Shown: positions 18,397-28,883, counted from the first letter of the stretch. The stretch: DNA of 36,723 nt from Oscillospiraceae bacterium (GCA_015063525.1 SVTZ01000004.1:1-36723); one strand, 5' to 3'. The notes: generated by a model from the sequence alone, not told the origin. Program-made: numbers and translations.

Positions 18397-19638
18397 ATGA
18401 CTTTGTTCCGTAATGCTTTCGTATATGAAAACGGCAAAATTAATCAGCTTGATATGCTTTTTGATGGCTCCTCTCTTTCGGTTTTCAGAGGAGACGTATC
18501 CTCTTTTGACGCTTGCACCGTAATCGATAATGCTCTTATTATCCCCGGTCTTTGTGATGTTCACGTTCATCTCAGAGAGCCGGGATTTTCTTATAAGGAG
18601 ACTATTGCAACGGGTACTGCGGCCTCGGCGAGAGGCGGATACACCGCGGTATGCTCGATGCCGAATCTCGATCCAACTCCCGACAGTAGGGAAAATCTTG
18701 AAAAACAGCTTGAAATCATAAGGCGTGACGCGTTTATTCCCGTGTTCCCTTACGGTACGATTACGAAGGGCGAGCGAGGCGCGAGTCTTGCTGACCTTGA
18801 GGAGATAGCTCCCGACGTTATCGGTTTCTCGGACGACGGACGAGGAGTTCAGAGCGAGGAGATGATGCGCTCGGCTATGCTTCACGCTAAGGCTCTCGGT
18901 AAGATGATTGTTGCCCACTGTGAGGATAATTCGCTCCTTCGCGGCGGCTATATTCACGATGGCGAGTACGCGGCGGCACATGGACATAGAGGCATCTGCT
19001 CAGAGAGCGAGTGGCTGCCTATAAAGCGCGACCTTGAGCTTGTGCGCGAGACCGGGTGCGCCTACCACGTCTGCCATATATCGACTAAAGAGAGTGTCGA
19101 GGTGATAAGAAGGGCAAAGGACGAAGGTTTGAACGTCACCTGCGAGACAGGACCGCATTACATTCTTCTTGACGACTTACACCTTCAGGAGGACGGACGC
19201 TTTAAGATGAATCCGCCTCTGCGCTCGCCTGCTGATCGCGAGGCAATACTTGAGGGAATTCTCGACGGTACCATCGATATGATCGCCACCGACCACGCTC
19301 CCCACTCTGCTGAGGAAAAGTCGCGCGGCCTTGATGGAAGTGCGATGGGAGTGGTTGGAATTGAGACCGCCTTTCCGATTATGTACACAAAGCTTGTTAA
19401 AACGGGCATAATAAGCCTTGAAAAGCTTATCCGTCTTATGTGTGAAGCTCCGAGAGAGCGATTTGGCATTAAGACCGACCCCGGATTTACCGTTTTTGAG
19501 GTGGAGACTGAATATGAAATCGATCCCGCGGAATTTCTTTCTAAGGGAAAGGCTACGCCCTTTGCGGGCGAAAAGGTTGTTGGCAGATGTCTGCTGACGG
19601 TGTATGGCGGCAAGGCCGTCTATTCGAAAATAGATTAA
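18397..19638 (+). CDS. pyrC: Dihydroorotase
   Basis: DVHVHLREPGFSYKETIATGTAASARGGYTAVCSMPN; IATDHAPHSAEEK. Confidence 0.96.
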   Translation: MTLFRNAFVYENGKINQLDMLFDGSSLSVFRGDVSSFDACTVIDNALIIPGLCDVHVHLREPGFSYKETIATGTAASARGGYTAVCSMPNLDPTPDSRENLEKQLEIIRRDAFIPVFPYGTITKGERGASLADLEEIAPDVIGFSDDGRGVQSEEMMRSAMLHAKALGKMIVAHCEDNSLLRGGYIHDGEYAAAHGHRGICSESEWLPIKRDLELVRETGCAYHVCHISTKESVEVIRRAKDEGLNVTCETGPHYILLDDLHLQEDGRFKMNPPLRSPADREAILEGILDGTIDMIATDHAPHSAEEKSRGLDGSAMGVVGIETAFPIMYTKLVKTGIISLEKLIRLMCEAPRERFGIKTDPGFTVFEVETEYEIDPAEFLSKGKATPFAGEKVVGRCLLTVYGGKAVYSKID

Positions 19639-19659
19639 TTTTGAAGGGGAGAAAATAAA

Positions 19660-22600
19660 ATGGCAAAGAGAACCGATATAAAGAGAATAATGATAATCGG
19701 ATCGGGCCCCATCGTTATCGGTCAGGCGGCAGAGTTTGATTACGCAGGCACTCAGGCCTGTCTTGCGCTTAAGGAGGAGGGCTACGAGGTCGTTCTCGTC
19801 AACTCCAACCCCGCTACCATAATGACCGACACCGCTATTGCGGACAAGGTGTATATGGAGCCCCTGACCCTTGAGTATATTGCGAAAATTTTGAGATACG
19901 AGCGCCCCGACGCTATTCTTCCCGGCATCGGCGGACAGACAGGTCTTAACCTTGCTATGCAGCTCGAGAAGAAGGGCATTCTTAAGGAGTGCCGCGTAGA
20001 GCTTCTCGGTACAAGCAGCGAGAGCATTGAGAGGGCGGAGGACAGAGAGCTCTTTAAGGAGCTTTGCGCCTCTATCGGCGAGCCCACAATTCCCTCGGAG
20101 ATCACCTACAACCTTGAGGAGGCAAAGGCGGCGGCAGAGCGTATCGGATACCCGGTCGTTCTTCGTCCCGCCTTCACTCTCGGCGGCACCGGCGGCGGCT
20201 TTGCGTATAACGAGGCCGAGCTTTGTGAGATCGGTATCAACGCATTCAAGCTCTCTCCCGTGCATCAGGTGCTTATTGAAAAGAGTGTAAAGGGATATAA
20301 GGAGATTGAGTTTGAGGTTATGCGCGACGGCAGCGATCATGCGATCACCATCTGCGGTATGGAGAATATCGATCCTGTCGGCGTTCACACCGGTGACTCT
20401 ATCGTTGTTGCGCCCATTATGACTCTGTCCGAGAGCGACAGAAAGATGCTTAACGACTCGGCTATAAAGATCATTAGAGAGCTGAAGATTGAGGGAGGAT
20501 GTAACGTTCAGTTTGCTCTTAACCCCGAAACAAGCGAATATTACCTTATCGAGGTAAATCCCCGTGTTTCCAGAAGCTCTGCTCTTGCATCCAAGGCGTC
20601 AGGCTATCCTATCGCCCGCGTTACCGCTAAGATTGCTGTAGGTATGACCCTTGAGGAGATAAAGATTGCAAATACAAACGCAGCCTTTGAGCCTGAGCTT
20701 GACTACGTTATTGCCAAGCTTCCCAGATTCCCCTTCGATAAGTTTACCGCTGCATCCAACACTCTCGGCACTCAGATGAAGGCAACCGGTGAGGTTATGG
20801 GCATTGGCTCTAACCTTGAGGAATGTCTGCTCAAGGGCATCAGATCGCTTGAGATCGGCGTAAATCATATTTATCACAAGAAATTCGACGCTATGTCTGC
20901 CGATGAGCTTCGCGACTATATCGCACAGTTCCGCGATGACAACATCTTCGCCATTGCAGAGCTTATGCGCCGCGGCGAGAGCGTTGCGAATATCCACGAG
21001 ATAACTAAGATTACCTCCTTCTTCCTTGATTCCATCAAGAAGATCATTGATATGGAAGAAACCCTTAAGGCAAACGTTCTTGACGTCGAAACCCTTAAGG
21101 CGGCGAAGAAGATGGGCTTCTCTGATAAATTCATCGCTAAATTGTGGAATAAAACCGAACTTGATATCTTTAAAATGAGAAAGGAAGAGGCTATCTTCCC
21201 TGTATTCCGTATGGTGGACACCTGCCATACCGGCGCATATATACCCTATTTTTATTCCTCTTATACCGGAGAAAACACGTCAAAGCTTACCGATAAGAAG
21301 AAGATCGTAGTTCTCGGTGCGGGTCCTATTCGTATCGGTCAGGGAGTTGAGTTTGACTACTCCACCGTTCACGCGGTTTCCACAATTAAGAAGTCCGGCT
21401 ATGAGGCTATCATTATTAATAACAACCCCGAGACGGTTTCCACAGATTATACCACAGCGGACAAGCTTTATTTCGAGCCTCTGACTACAGAGGACGTGAT
21501 GAACATTATCGAGTTTGAGAAGCCTCTTGGCGTTGTTGCCTCTCTCGGCGGACAGACCGCTATCAACCTTGCTGAGCCTCTTGATGCTCTCGGTGTTAAG
21601 ATAATCGGCACCGACTGCAAGGCTATTGACAGAGCGGAGAACCGCCACGCATTCGAGAGCCTTCTCAAGGAGCTTGGAATTCCTCAGCCTGAGGGCAGGG
21701 CGGTGACTAAGATAGAGGACGGCGTCGAGGCGGCAAAGAAAATAGGCTATCCTGTTCTGGTTCGTCCCTCCTTCGTTCTCGGCGGCCGCGCTATGCAGAT
21801 CGTTGCAAACGAGGAACAGCTTCGCCATTACCTTAAGACCGCCGTTGAGATAGATGAGGACAGACCTGTTCTCGTTGACAAGTATATCAGTGGTAAGGAG
21901 GTTGAGGTGGACGCGATCTGCGACGGACGCGATGTTTTTGTGCCCGGTATTATGGAGCTTGTTGAGCGTACCGGTATTCACTCGGGCGACTCCATCAGCG
22001 TTTATCCCACATTCTCGATCTCTAATAAGGTGAAGGGAACTATCCTTCAGTACGCAAAGAAGCTTGGTCTTGGCATCGGCATCGTCGGCCTTTACAATAT
22101 TCAGTTTATAGTTGATAAGAGCGACGAGGTCTATATCATAGAGGTTAATCCCAGATCCTCGAGAACCGTTCCCTTCCTCTCAAAAGCAACCGGCTACAGC
22201 CTTGCGGACATTGCAACCGAGTGTATTCTCGGCAAGACCCTAAAGGAGCAGGGAATATTCGACCTCTATCCCGAGGAGAAGAAAAGATGGTACGTTAAGG
22301 TACCTGTATTCTCCTTTAATAAGCTTCGCGGTCTTGATGCGTATCTCTCCCCCGAGATGAAGTCTACGGGCGAGGCTATCGGCTACGATGATAAGTACTA
22401 TCGAGCACTCTATAAGGCTCTTCAGGCCTCGGGAATGCACCTGCAGAATTACGGTACCGTTCTTGCCACCATCGCCGACTGCGATAAGGAAGAGTCTCTT
22501 TCTCTTATCCGACGTTTCTATAACCTCGGCTTTAATATTGAGGCCACTTCAGGAACCGCAAAGTTCCTTAAGGAAAACGGAATCCGTACTCACGTTTTGA

Positions 22601-22833
22601 AGAAGCTCTCCGATGGCTCGGAGGAAATTGCCGACTCTATCCGTCAGGGACACATCGCCTACGTTATCAATACCAGCGATTCCGCTTCCTCGGGTGTGAC
22701 ACGCGATGGCTTTGAGATCAGAAAGTACGCGACAGAGAATAACGTTACGGTCTTTACGTCTCTTGATACCGTGCGTGTGCTTCTCGACGTTCTTGAGGAG
22801 ACAACTTTGACTATATCCACTATTGATTCATAA
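19660..22833 (+). CDS. carB: Carbamoyl-phosphate synthase large subunit
   Basis: MAKRTDIKRIMIIGSGPIVIGQAAEFDYAGTQACLALKEEGYEVVLVNSNPATIMTD; duplicated ATP-grasp halves; ~1057 aa. Confidence 0.98.
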   Translation: MAKRTDIKRIMIIGSGPIVIGQAAEFDYAGTQACLALKEEGYEVVLVNSNPATIMTDTAIADKVYMEPLTLEYIAKILRYERPDAILPGIGGQTGLNLAMQLEKKGILKECRVELLGTSSESIERAEDRELFKELCASIGEPTIPSEITYNLEEAKAAAERIGYPVVLRPAFTLGGTGGGFAYNEAELCEIGINAFKLSPVHQVLIEKSVKGYKEIEFEVMRDGSDHAITICGMENIDPVGVHTGDSIVVAPIMTLSESDRKMLNDSAIKIIRELKIEGGCNVQFALNPETSEYYLIEVNPRVSRSSALASKASGYPIARVTAKIAVGMTLEEIKIANTNAAFEPELDYVIAKLPRFPFDKFTAASNTLGTQMKATGEVMGIGSNLEECLLKGIRSLEIGVNHIYHKKFDAMSADELRDYIAQFRDDNIFAIAELMRRGESVANIHEITKITSFFLDSIKKIIDMEETLKANVLDVETLKAAKKMGFSDKFIAKLWNKTELDIFKMRKEEAIFPVFRMVDTCHTGAYIPYFYSSYTGENTSKLTDKKKIVVLGAGPIRIGQGVEFDYSTVHAVSTIKKSGYEAIIINNNPETVSTDYTTADKLYFEPLTTEDVMNIIEFEKPLGVVASLGGQTAINLAEPLDALGVKIIGTDCKAIDRAENRHAFESLLKELGIPQPEGRAVTKIEDGVEAAKKIGYPVLVRPSFVLGGRAMQIVANEEQLRHYLKTAVEIDEDRPVLVDKYISGKEVEVDAICDGRDVFVPGIMELVERTGIHSGDSISVYPTFSISNKVKGTILQYAKKLGLGIGIVGLYNIQFIVDKSDEVYIIEVNPRSSRTVPFLSKATGYSLADIATECILGKTLKEQGIFDLYPEEKKRWYVKVPVFSFNKLRGLDAYLSPEMKSTGEAIGYDDKYYRALYKALQASGMHLQNYGTVLATIADCDKEESLSLIRRFYNLGFNIEATSGTAKFLKENGIRTHVLKKLSDGSEEIADSIRQGHIAYVINTSDSASSGVTRDGFEIRKYATENNVTVFTSLDTVRVLLDVLEETTLTISTIDS

Positions 22834-22839
22834 GGAATA

Positions 22840-23577
22840 ATGATGAAAAACTCAGTTTTCACAATTACAAAAAACGAGAAATTGACAAGCAACGTTTACA
22901 TTATGACTTTAAAAGGTGATACCGAAGATATTCGTTGCGGTCAGTTCGTGAATATAAAGCTTGACGGTCTGTTCCTGCGCCGTCCCATCTCGGTGTGCGA
23001 CCTTGAGGGCGACATACTCACCCTTATCTACAAGGTGGTAGGTCAGGGAACGGAGCAAATGAGCAGGATGAGCAAGGGCGAGAGTCTTGACCTTCTTACC
23101 GGCCTCGGCAACGGCTATGACATCTCTCTTTCGGGTGAAAAACCAGTACTTCTCGGCGGCGGCGTTGGAGTTCCTCCCCTTTATCTTCTCTGCCGTGAGC
23201 TTATCAAAGAGGGTAAAAAGCCTACTGTAATTCTCGGCTTCAATAAGGCCGACGAGGTGTTCTATGAGAGGGAGTTTGCCTCTCTTGGTGCAGACGTTTT
23301 GGTTGCCACCGCCGATGGCTCTTACGGTATAAAGGGATTTGTTACCGATGCTCTTTCGGGCGTTGATTACACCTATTTCTACACCTGCGGCCCTGAGCCA
23401 ATGCTTAAGGCGGTTTATAAAGCAACGAATACAAGCGGTCAGCTTTCCTTTGAGGAGAGAATGGGCTGCGGCTTCGGCGCGTGTATGGGCTGCTCCTGCA
23501 AGACTGTCACCGGTTACAAAAGAATATGCAAAGAGGGCCCCGTTCTCAAGAAGGAGGAAATCTTATGGGAAAAATGA
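22840..23577 (+). CDS. pyrK: Dihydroorotate dehydrogenase electron transfer subunit
   Basis: FAD/NAD-binding reductase fold; C-terminal 2Fe-2S cysteines EERMGCGFGACMGCSCKT; operon position. Start may be 22843. Confidence 0.94.
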   Translation: MMKNSVFTITKNEKLTSNVYIMTLKGDTEDIRCGQFVNIKLDGLFLRRPISVCDLEGDILTLIYKVVGQGTEQMSRMSKGESLDLLTGLGNGYDISLSGEKPVLLGGGVGVPPLYLLCRELIKEGKKPTVILGFNKADEVFYEREFASLGADVLVATADGSYGIKGFVTDALSGVDYTYFYTCGPEPMLKAVYKATNTSGQLSFEERMGCGFGACMGCSCKTVTGYKRICKEGPVLKKEEILWEK

Positions 23578-24476
23578 GCGTAAATCTTCTCGGTATTGAG
23601 CTTGATAATCCCGTAATTCCCGCCTCGGGAACATTCGGCTTCGGCTACGAGTTTGCCGAAATTTATGACATAAATATTCTCGGAACATTTTCCTTTAAGG
23701 GTACAACAAAGGACCCTCGCTTCGGCAATCCCACACCCCGTATTGCCGAGTGTCCTAACGGAATGATAAATGCTGTGGGACTGCAAAATCCCGGTGTTGA
23801 AAATGTAATTTCCGAGGAGCTTCCAAAGCTTAAAAATTGCTTTAACAAGCCGGTTATGGCAAACGTCTCCGGCTTCTCGATAGATGAATACGTCTACACC
23901 TGCGAAAGGCTTGATAAATGCGAACAAGTTGGCTGGCTTGAGGTGAATATCAGCTGTCCCAACGTTCACGGCGGCGGAATGGCGTTTGGAACAAGTCCTG
24001 AGGGCGCAGCCGAGGTTGTTCGTGCGGTAAAGGCTGTTACTACAAAGCCCATTATCGTTAAGCTCTCGCCCAACGTTACCGACATAGTCGCAATTGCAAA
24101 GGCCTGTGAGGCGGCAGGTGCTGACGGCATCAGCCTTATTAATACTCTTCTGGGTATGAGAATAGACCTTAGAACAAAGAAGCCGGTTATCGCAAACAAA
24201 ATGGGCGGATTTTCCGGCCCTGCCATCTTCCCCGTGGCGGTGAGAATGGTCTACCAGGTCTCCCACGCGGTGAATATTCCCGTAATCGGAATGGGCGGTG
24301 TTTCCTCGGCGGAGGACGTTATTGAAATGATGCTTGCGGGCGCTACGGCGGTGCAGGTGGGTGCGGCGAATTTAGTCGATCCCCTTGCCTGCAAGAAAAT
24401 CATTGAGGATCTGCCGAGAGTTATGGAAAAATACGGAATAGATAATTTAAAGGATATAATAGGAGGAGTACAGTAA
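23565..24476 (+). CDS. pyrD: Dihydroorotate dehydrogenase (NAD-linked, class 1B)
   Basis: [27 protein letters not shown]...[10 protein letters not shown]...EVNISCPNV. Start moved from the listed 23481 to 23565 behind RBS aaggagg, overlapping pyrK by 13 nt. Confidence 0.95.
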   Translation: MGKMSVNLLGIELDNPVIPASGTFGFGYEFAEIYDINILGTFSFKGTTKDPRFGNPTPRIAECPNGMINAVGLQNPGVENVISEELPKLKNCFNKPVMANVSGFSIDEYVYTCERLDKCEQVGWLEVNISCPNVHGGGMAFGTSPEGAAEVVRAVKAVTTKPIIVKLSPNVTDIVAIAKACEAAGADGISLINTLLGMRIDLRTKKPVIANKMGGFSGPAIFPVAVRMVYQVSHAVNIPVIGMGGVSSAEDVIEMMLAGATAVQVGAANLVDPLACKKIIEDLPRVMEKYGIDNLKDIIGGVQ

Positions 24477-25174
24477 TGGGAAAGGACGTAATTATCGCCT
24501 GCGATTTTGACAGCGCGGAAAAGACATTCGCATTTCTTGATAAATTCACCGGCAAAAAGCCCTTCGTAAAGATCGGAATGGAGCTTTACTATGCCGAAGG
24601 ACCTTCCATAGTGAAGGAGATAAAAAAGAGAGGCCACAAGATATTCCTCGACCTTAAGCTTCACGATATTCCTAACACCGTGAAGAAGGGAATGGCGGTT
24701 CTATCCCGCCTTGACGTGGATATGACTAATCTCCACGCTGCAGGAACCAAGAGAATGATGGAGGCGGCTATCGAGGGACTTACAAGACCCGATGGCACAA
24801 GACCTTTGCTTATCGCTGTTACCCAGCTTACCTCAACCGACCAGGAGAGTATGGAAAATGATCTTCTTATAAAGGCTCCTATTGACGAGGTTGTTATGCA
24901 CTACGCTTCCTGCGCTCGCGATGCGGGACTTGACGGCGTTGTTTGTTCTCCCCTTGAAGCAGGAAAGGTACATGCAAGATGCGGCGAGGGATTTGTTACC
25001 GTAACTCCCGGTGTCCGCTTTGCTGATGGCGACGTTGGAGATCAGAAGCGCGTTATGACACCCGCCGAGGCAAAGAAGATCGGCTCGGATTACATCGTTG
25101 TCGGCAGACCTATCACTGCGGCAGATGATCCCGTGGCGGCATACGAGAGATGCTGCAGAGAATTCATTGACTAA
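24476..25174 (+). CDS. pyrF: Orotidine 5'-phosphate decarboxylase
   Basis: [59 protein letters not shown] overlap with pyrD. Confidence 0.96.
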   Translation: MGKDVIIACDFDSAEKTFAFLDKFTGKKPFVKIGMELYYAEGPSIVKEIKKRGHKIFLDLKLHDIPNTVKKGMAVLSRLDVDMTNLHAAGTKRMMEAAIEGLTRPDGTRPLLIAVTQLTSTDQESMENDLLIKAPIDEVVMHYASCARDAGLDGVVCSPLEAGKVHARCGEGFVTVTPGVRFADGDVGDQKRVMTPAEAKKIGSDYIVVGRPITAADDPVAAYERCCREFID

Positions 25175-25184
25175 GAGGTGCAAA

Positions 25185-25841
25185 ATGGAACAGTACAAGA
25201 GAGAATTTATACAGTTTCTTGAGGGCGCAGGCGTTCTCAAGTTTGGTGACTTTACCGCAAAAAGCGGAAGAAAAATCCCTTATTTCATCAACGCGGGTGA
25301 GATAAAGACCGGTGATCATATCGCAAAGCTTGGCGAATTTTACGCCAAGGCGTATCTTGAGAAGGTCGGCAGAGAAAGATGCGTGCTCTACGGTCCCGCA
25401 TATAAGGGTATTTCTATCGCTGTTTCGGCATCTGTCGGTCTCTCAAAGCAGGGACTCGACCTTCCCTTCTTCTTTAACAGAAAAGAGGCAAAGGATCACG
25501 GAGAGGGCGGCGTTTTCGTCGGCTATAAGCCTTCTGGGGGTGAGAAAATCGTAATTGTTGAGGACGTTATCACCGCAGGCACAGCTATCCGCGAGAGTAT
25601 GGAGATCCTCTCCTCTCTTGAGGGTGCAAAGGTTGTTGCAACCTTCGTTATGGTTGACCGCAAGGAAAAGGGCAAGGGCGAAAAGTCCGCTATGGCAGAG
25701 GTTGGCGAGGAGTTCGGCTTCCCCGTTTACTCGGTTGTTGACGTTTACGATATTATCGAGTACCTTTCCGAGGACGAGAAGAATACCGAAAACGTTGAGA
25801 GGATAAAGAAATACCTCGAGGTTTACGGAGCAAAAGCGTAA
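25185..25841 (+). CDS. pyrE: Orotate phosphoribosyltransferase
   Basis: [43 protein letters not shown]. Start moved from the listed 25098 to ATG 25185. Confidence 0.96.
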   Translation: MEQYKREFIQFLEGAGVLKFGDFTAKSGRKIPYFINAGEIKTGDHIAKLGEFYAKAYLEKVGRERCVLYGPAYKGISIAVSASVGLSKQGLDLPFFFNRKEAKDHGEGGVFVGYKPSGGEKIVIVEDVITAGTAIRESMEILSSLEGAKVVATFVMVDRKEKGKGEKSAMAEVGEEFGFPVYSVVDVYDIIEYLSEDEKNTENVERIKKYLEVYGAKA

Positions 25842-25873
25842 AATACAAATTACTGTCAACAAGGAGAACAAGA

Positions 25874-26932
25874 ATGCGTAACCTTGTAAATATTCTTGAT
25901 TTATCAACCGAGGAGATCAATGGTCTCGTTACCCTCGCCTCGGATATAATGGAAAGGCCTAAGGTGTATGCCGACAGCTGCCGCGGAAAGATCCTTGGCT
26001 CACTCTTCTTTGAGCCGTCTACAAGGACACGTCTTTCCTTCACCTCCGCTATGATGAGTCTTGGCGGTCAGGTTCTTGGCTTTGACGAGGCAGGTTCTTC
26101 TTCGGTTACAAAGGGCGAGACTGTTTCGGATACCGTCAGAATGGTAAGCGCGTACAGCGATATTATAGCTATGCGCCATCCAAAGGAGGGCGCGCCCATC
26201 GTGGCGAGCGAGGTTGCCACCGTTCCGATAATCAACGCAGGCGACGGCGGTCACTTCCATCCCACTCAGACCCTGACCGATCTGCTTACAATTCATAAGA
26301 AAAAGGGCCGATTTGACAACCTTGTTATAGGTATCTGCGGCGACCTTAAATACGGCAGGACTGTTCATTCGCTTATCGCGGCAATGTCGAGATATGAGAA
26401 CGTACGCTTCGTTCTTATCTCTCCCGAGGAACTTAGCCTTCCCGATTACGTAAAGGACGATCACCTGTTTACGGGCGGCTGCGAGTACGTTGAGACCGAA
26501 AACCTTGAGAGTGCGATACCTTCGCTTGATATTCTCTATATGACGAGAATTCAGGCAGAGCGATTTGAGTCTCGCGAGCAGTACGAGCGCCTTAAGGACT
26601 CCTACGTTCTTAACAAGTCGAAGCTTGTTATGGCAAAGGAGGATCTCTCTATAATGCATCCCCTCCCCAGAGTGAACGAGATCGACGTTGACGTTGACTC
26701 GGACGAAAGAGCCCACTACTTTGATCAGGCTATGTACGGCAGATACATAAGAATGGCTTTGATACTTATGCTTCTTGGTACAGAGGGCATTGACGACCGC
26801 CGCCTTGACGGTAAGCCCCGTCCCGGTAAGTCTTGTCATAACCCTCATTGTATCTCTCGTACCGAGCGCGGTATAAAGAAGCTCTTTGACGAATACGGAA
26901 AGTGCGTCTATTGCGATCAGTACGTAGAATAA
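25874..26932 (+). CDS. pyrB: Aspartate carbamoyltransferase catalytic chain with C-terminal PyrI-like zinc tail
   Basis: [40 protein letters not shown]-terminal extension [32 protein letters not shown] resembles the Cx4C...CxxC zinc module of PyrI. Confidence 0.96.
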   Translation: MRNLVNILDLSTEEINGLVTLASDIMERPKVYADSCRGKILGSLFFEPSTRTRLSFTSAMMSLGGQVLGFDEAGSSSVTKGETVSDTVRMVSAYSDIIAMRHPKEGAPIVASEVATVPIINAGDGGHFHPTQTLTDLLTIHKKKGRFDNLVIGICGDLKYGRTVHSLIAAMSRYENVRFVLISPEELSLPDYVKDDHLFTGGCEYVETENLESAIPSLDILYMTRIQAERFESREQYERLKDSYVLNKSKLVMAKEDLSIMHPLPRVNEIDVDVDSDERAHYFDQAMYGRYIRMALILMLLGTEGIDDRRLDGKPRPGKSCHNPHCISRTERGIKKLFDEYGKCVYCDQYVE

Positions 26933-26935
26933 ATT

Positions 26936-26991
26936 TAGAATTCGAAATTCGGAATTCGAAATTAATTGTAGGGGCGAGCATCGCTCGTCCG
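26936..26991. repeat. REP/MITE-like palindromic intergenic element
   Basis: Tandem gaattcgaaatt(c) units, then ttgtaggggcgagc-atc-gctcgtccg hairpin; AT-rich palindromic half plus GC-rich hairpin half, noncoding. Confidence 0.6.
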
Positions 26992-27004
26992 ATTTGACGA
27001 TAAT

Positions 27005-27039
27005 AAAAAGGACTCACATCATTTTGTGAGTCCTTTTTT
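27005..27039. terminator. Bidirectional intrinsic terminator between pyrB and asnA
   Basis: aaaaaggactcac-atcatttt-gtgagtcctttttt. Confidence 0.85.
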
Positions 27040-27077
27040 AGTGCAGCTTTACGCTGCTTTGCAAAAGAGAAAATGCT

Positions 27078-28085
27078 TTACAGCAACTTTATTCCTGCCG
27101 CCTTGCAGCCTTCTATAGTTTCCTTGTCCCAGATGCTTGACTGCACCTCACCGATATGAGCCGAGCCCATCATCAGCATACATAGGCGTGACTGTCCTAT
27201 ACCGCCGCCAATGGTCAGAGGGAGCTCGCCTGAGAGCAGTCTTTTGTGGAAGGGGAGCGATCTTCGGTCGTTGCATCCTCTCTCGTTTAGCTGACGGTCA
27301 AGCGACTCTGCGTCAACGCGTATTCCCATCGATGATATCTCGAATGCGCGTCCGAGAACCTCGTTGTAGAATAGAATATCTCCATTAAGCTGCCAGTCGT
27401 CGTAGTCGGGCGCGCGTCCGTCGTGAGGCCTTCCGCTTCTGAGCCTTCCGCCAATCTGCATTAAGAGAACGGTACCATGCTTTTTGGTTATGGCATCCTC
27501 GCGCTCCTTTGGAGAAAGCTCAGGATACATCTCTTCAAGCTCGGAGGTCGTTATGGCGAGCATATTACGGTTGAGTTTTACGTTAAGCTCGGGGAAATCC
27601 ACCTTTAAAAGCTCGTTTACGTCGCAAATAACGTTCACTATTTTTTGCGCCACGTCCTTCAGGTGGTCTAGAGTCCTGTCGTCCTCTGTGATAACCTTCT
27701 CCCAATCCCATTGGTCAACGTAAATAGAGTGAATATTGTCAAGCTCCTCGTCGCGCCTTATGGCGTTCATATCGGTGTAAAGGCCGTTGCCAACGTAAAA
27801 ATGATATTCGTGCAGGGCAAGGCGCTTCCATTTTGCCAGCGAATGTACGACCTGCGCGCTCTCGCCTACAGCAGGTACGTCAAAGCTTACGGGACGCTCG
27901 ATGCCGTTCAGGTTGTCGTTAAGACCGGAGGCTTCCGTAACGAATAATGGCGCTGAAACGCGCTTTAAATTTAATGCCGCTGCAAGTCTCGTCTGAAAGC
28001 TCTCTTTTATAAATGATATTGCCTTCTGCGTTTTATAAACGTCAAGAGGCGATCTGTAGTTTTCGGGAATATAAAGCTTGTTCAT
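27078..28085 (-). CDS. asnA: Aspartate--ammonia ligase
   Basis: MNKLYIPENYRSPLDVYKTQKAISFIKESFQTRLAAALNLKRVSAPLFV, LHEYHFYVGNGLYTDMNAIRRDE, SIYVDQWDWEKVI. Confidence 0.97.
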   Translation of the reverse strand: MNKLYIPENYRSPLDVYKTQKAISFIKESFQTRLAAALNLKRVSAPLFVTEASGLNDNLNGIERPVSFDVPAVGESAQVVHSLAKWKRLALHEYHFYVGNGLYTDMNAIRRDEELDNIHSIYVDQWDWEKVITEDDRTLDHLKDVAQKIVNVICDVNELLKVDFPELNVKLNRNMLAITTSELEEMYPELSPKEREDAITKKHGTVLLMQIGGRLRSGRPHDGRAPDYDDWQLNGDILFYNEVLGRAFEISSMGIRVDAESLDRQLNERGCNDRRSLPFHKRLLSGELPLTIGGGIGQSRLCMLMMGSAHIGEVQSSIWDKETIEGCKAAGIKLL

Positions 28086-28102
28086 AACTCTTGCCTTTTA
28101 AT

Positions 28103-28849
28103 TTATTTGCTCCAGGAATCAAGCACTTTAATGTATTTGATAACCGGCTGATCATTCTTGCTTTCAAGCGCGCCGTTGCCGAAATACTGCCATACGTAGT
28201 GCTTGTAGGTTTGGTAATAGCTGTCAATAGTGTAATTGTTGTAATAGTCGGCATAAGCGGTCTTGGGGAAGAGGTCCTCGGTGATTTCGTCAATAACACT
28301 CATACCCTCAACAACGTAGCCAAATGCCGCGTAGCTTCCGTCAAGCGAGCTTGATGCGTCGGCGTTACAGATAAAGAACTGGCTGGATGCGCTGTCCGGC
28401 TCGTTGGATCTTGCCATAGAGATAACACCGTACTTGTGGCTGATGTCGTTTTTGTGGCCGTTTGAGGAAAATTCTCCCTTAATGTTGATCTCGTTACCGT
28501 TTTCGTCCTCGTGTCCGCCGGTACCGTCAGCCTTAGGATCGCCGCCCTGAACCATAAAGTCCTTGATAATTCTGTGGAAGGTCAGTCCGTCATAGAAGCC
28601 CTCTTTAACAAGCGAGATAAAGTTAGCAACAGTTACGGGAGCTGTCGTTGCATCAAGTAGAATAACAAGTCTTCCGTAGTCCTCAACACACATTTCAACA
28701 TACTTTACATCTCTTCCCGAAATATCTCTCGTATCAAGATATTCGCAGGCACCTGTGCCCATTTTGTTGGTCTTTTCACAGGATGAAAGCGACAGCATAC
28801 ATCCTAAAATAAGCGTAAGCGAAAGTGCAAAGCTAATAATTTTCTTCAT
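28103..28849 (-). CDS. Cyclophilin-type peptidyl-prolyl isomerase lipoprotein
   Basis: Start moved to MKKIISFALSLTLILGCMLSLSSC (lipobox). Cyclophilin motifs GLTFHRIIKDFMVQGGDPKADGTGG, SQFFICNADASSSLDGSYAAFGYVVEGM. Confidence 0.95.
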   Translation of the reverse strand: MKKIISFALSLTLILGCMLSLSSCEKTNKMGTGACEYLDTRDISGRDVKYVEMCVEDYGRLVILLDATTAPVTVANFISLVKEGFYDGLTFHRIIKDFMVQGGDPKADGTGGHEDENGNEINIKGEFSSNGHKNDISHKYGVISMARSNEPDSASSQFFICNADASSSLDGSYAAFGYVVEGMSVIDEITEDLFPKTAYADYYNNYTIDSYYQTYKHYVWQYFGNGALESKNDQPVIKYIKVLDSWSK

Positions 28850-28883
28850 TTTTGTAAACCCTTCTTTGCAAAAATATAGTGTT

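Noticed and set aside
19177-20388. 403-aa antisense ORF across pyrC/carB
   Set aside because: Lies entirely opposite two clearly conserved enzymes; a by-product of codon bias.
26000-26848. 282-aa antisense ORF opposite pyrB
   Set aside because: Opposite a conserved enzyme, no start signals or domain.
26766-27017. 83-aa reverse ORF spanning the REP-like element and terminator
   Set aside because: Mostly translation of a repeat, a terminator and pyrB antisense; not credible as a gene.
27042-27056. Short hairpin gcagc-tttac-gctgc downstream of asnA
   Set aside because: Only a 5-bp stem without a T-tract on the relevant strand; probably incidental next to the stronger terminator at 27005-27039.
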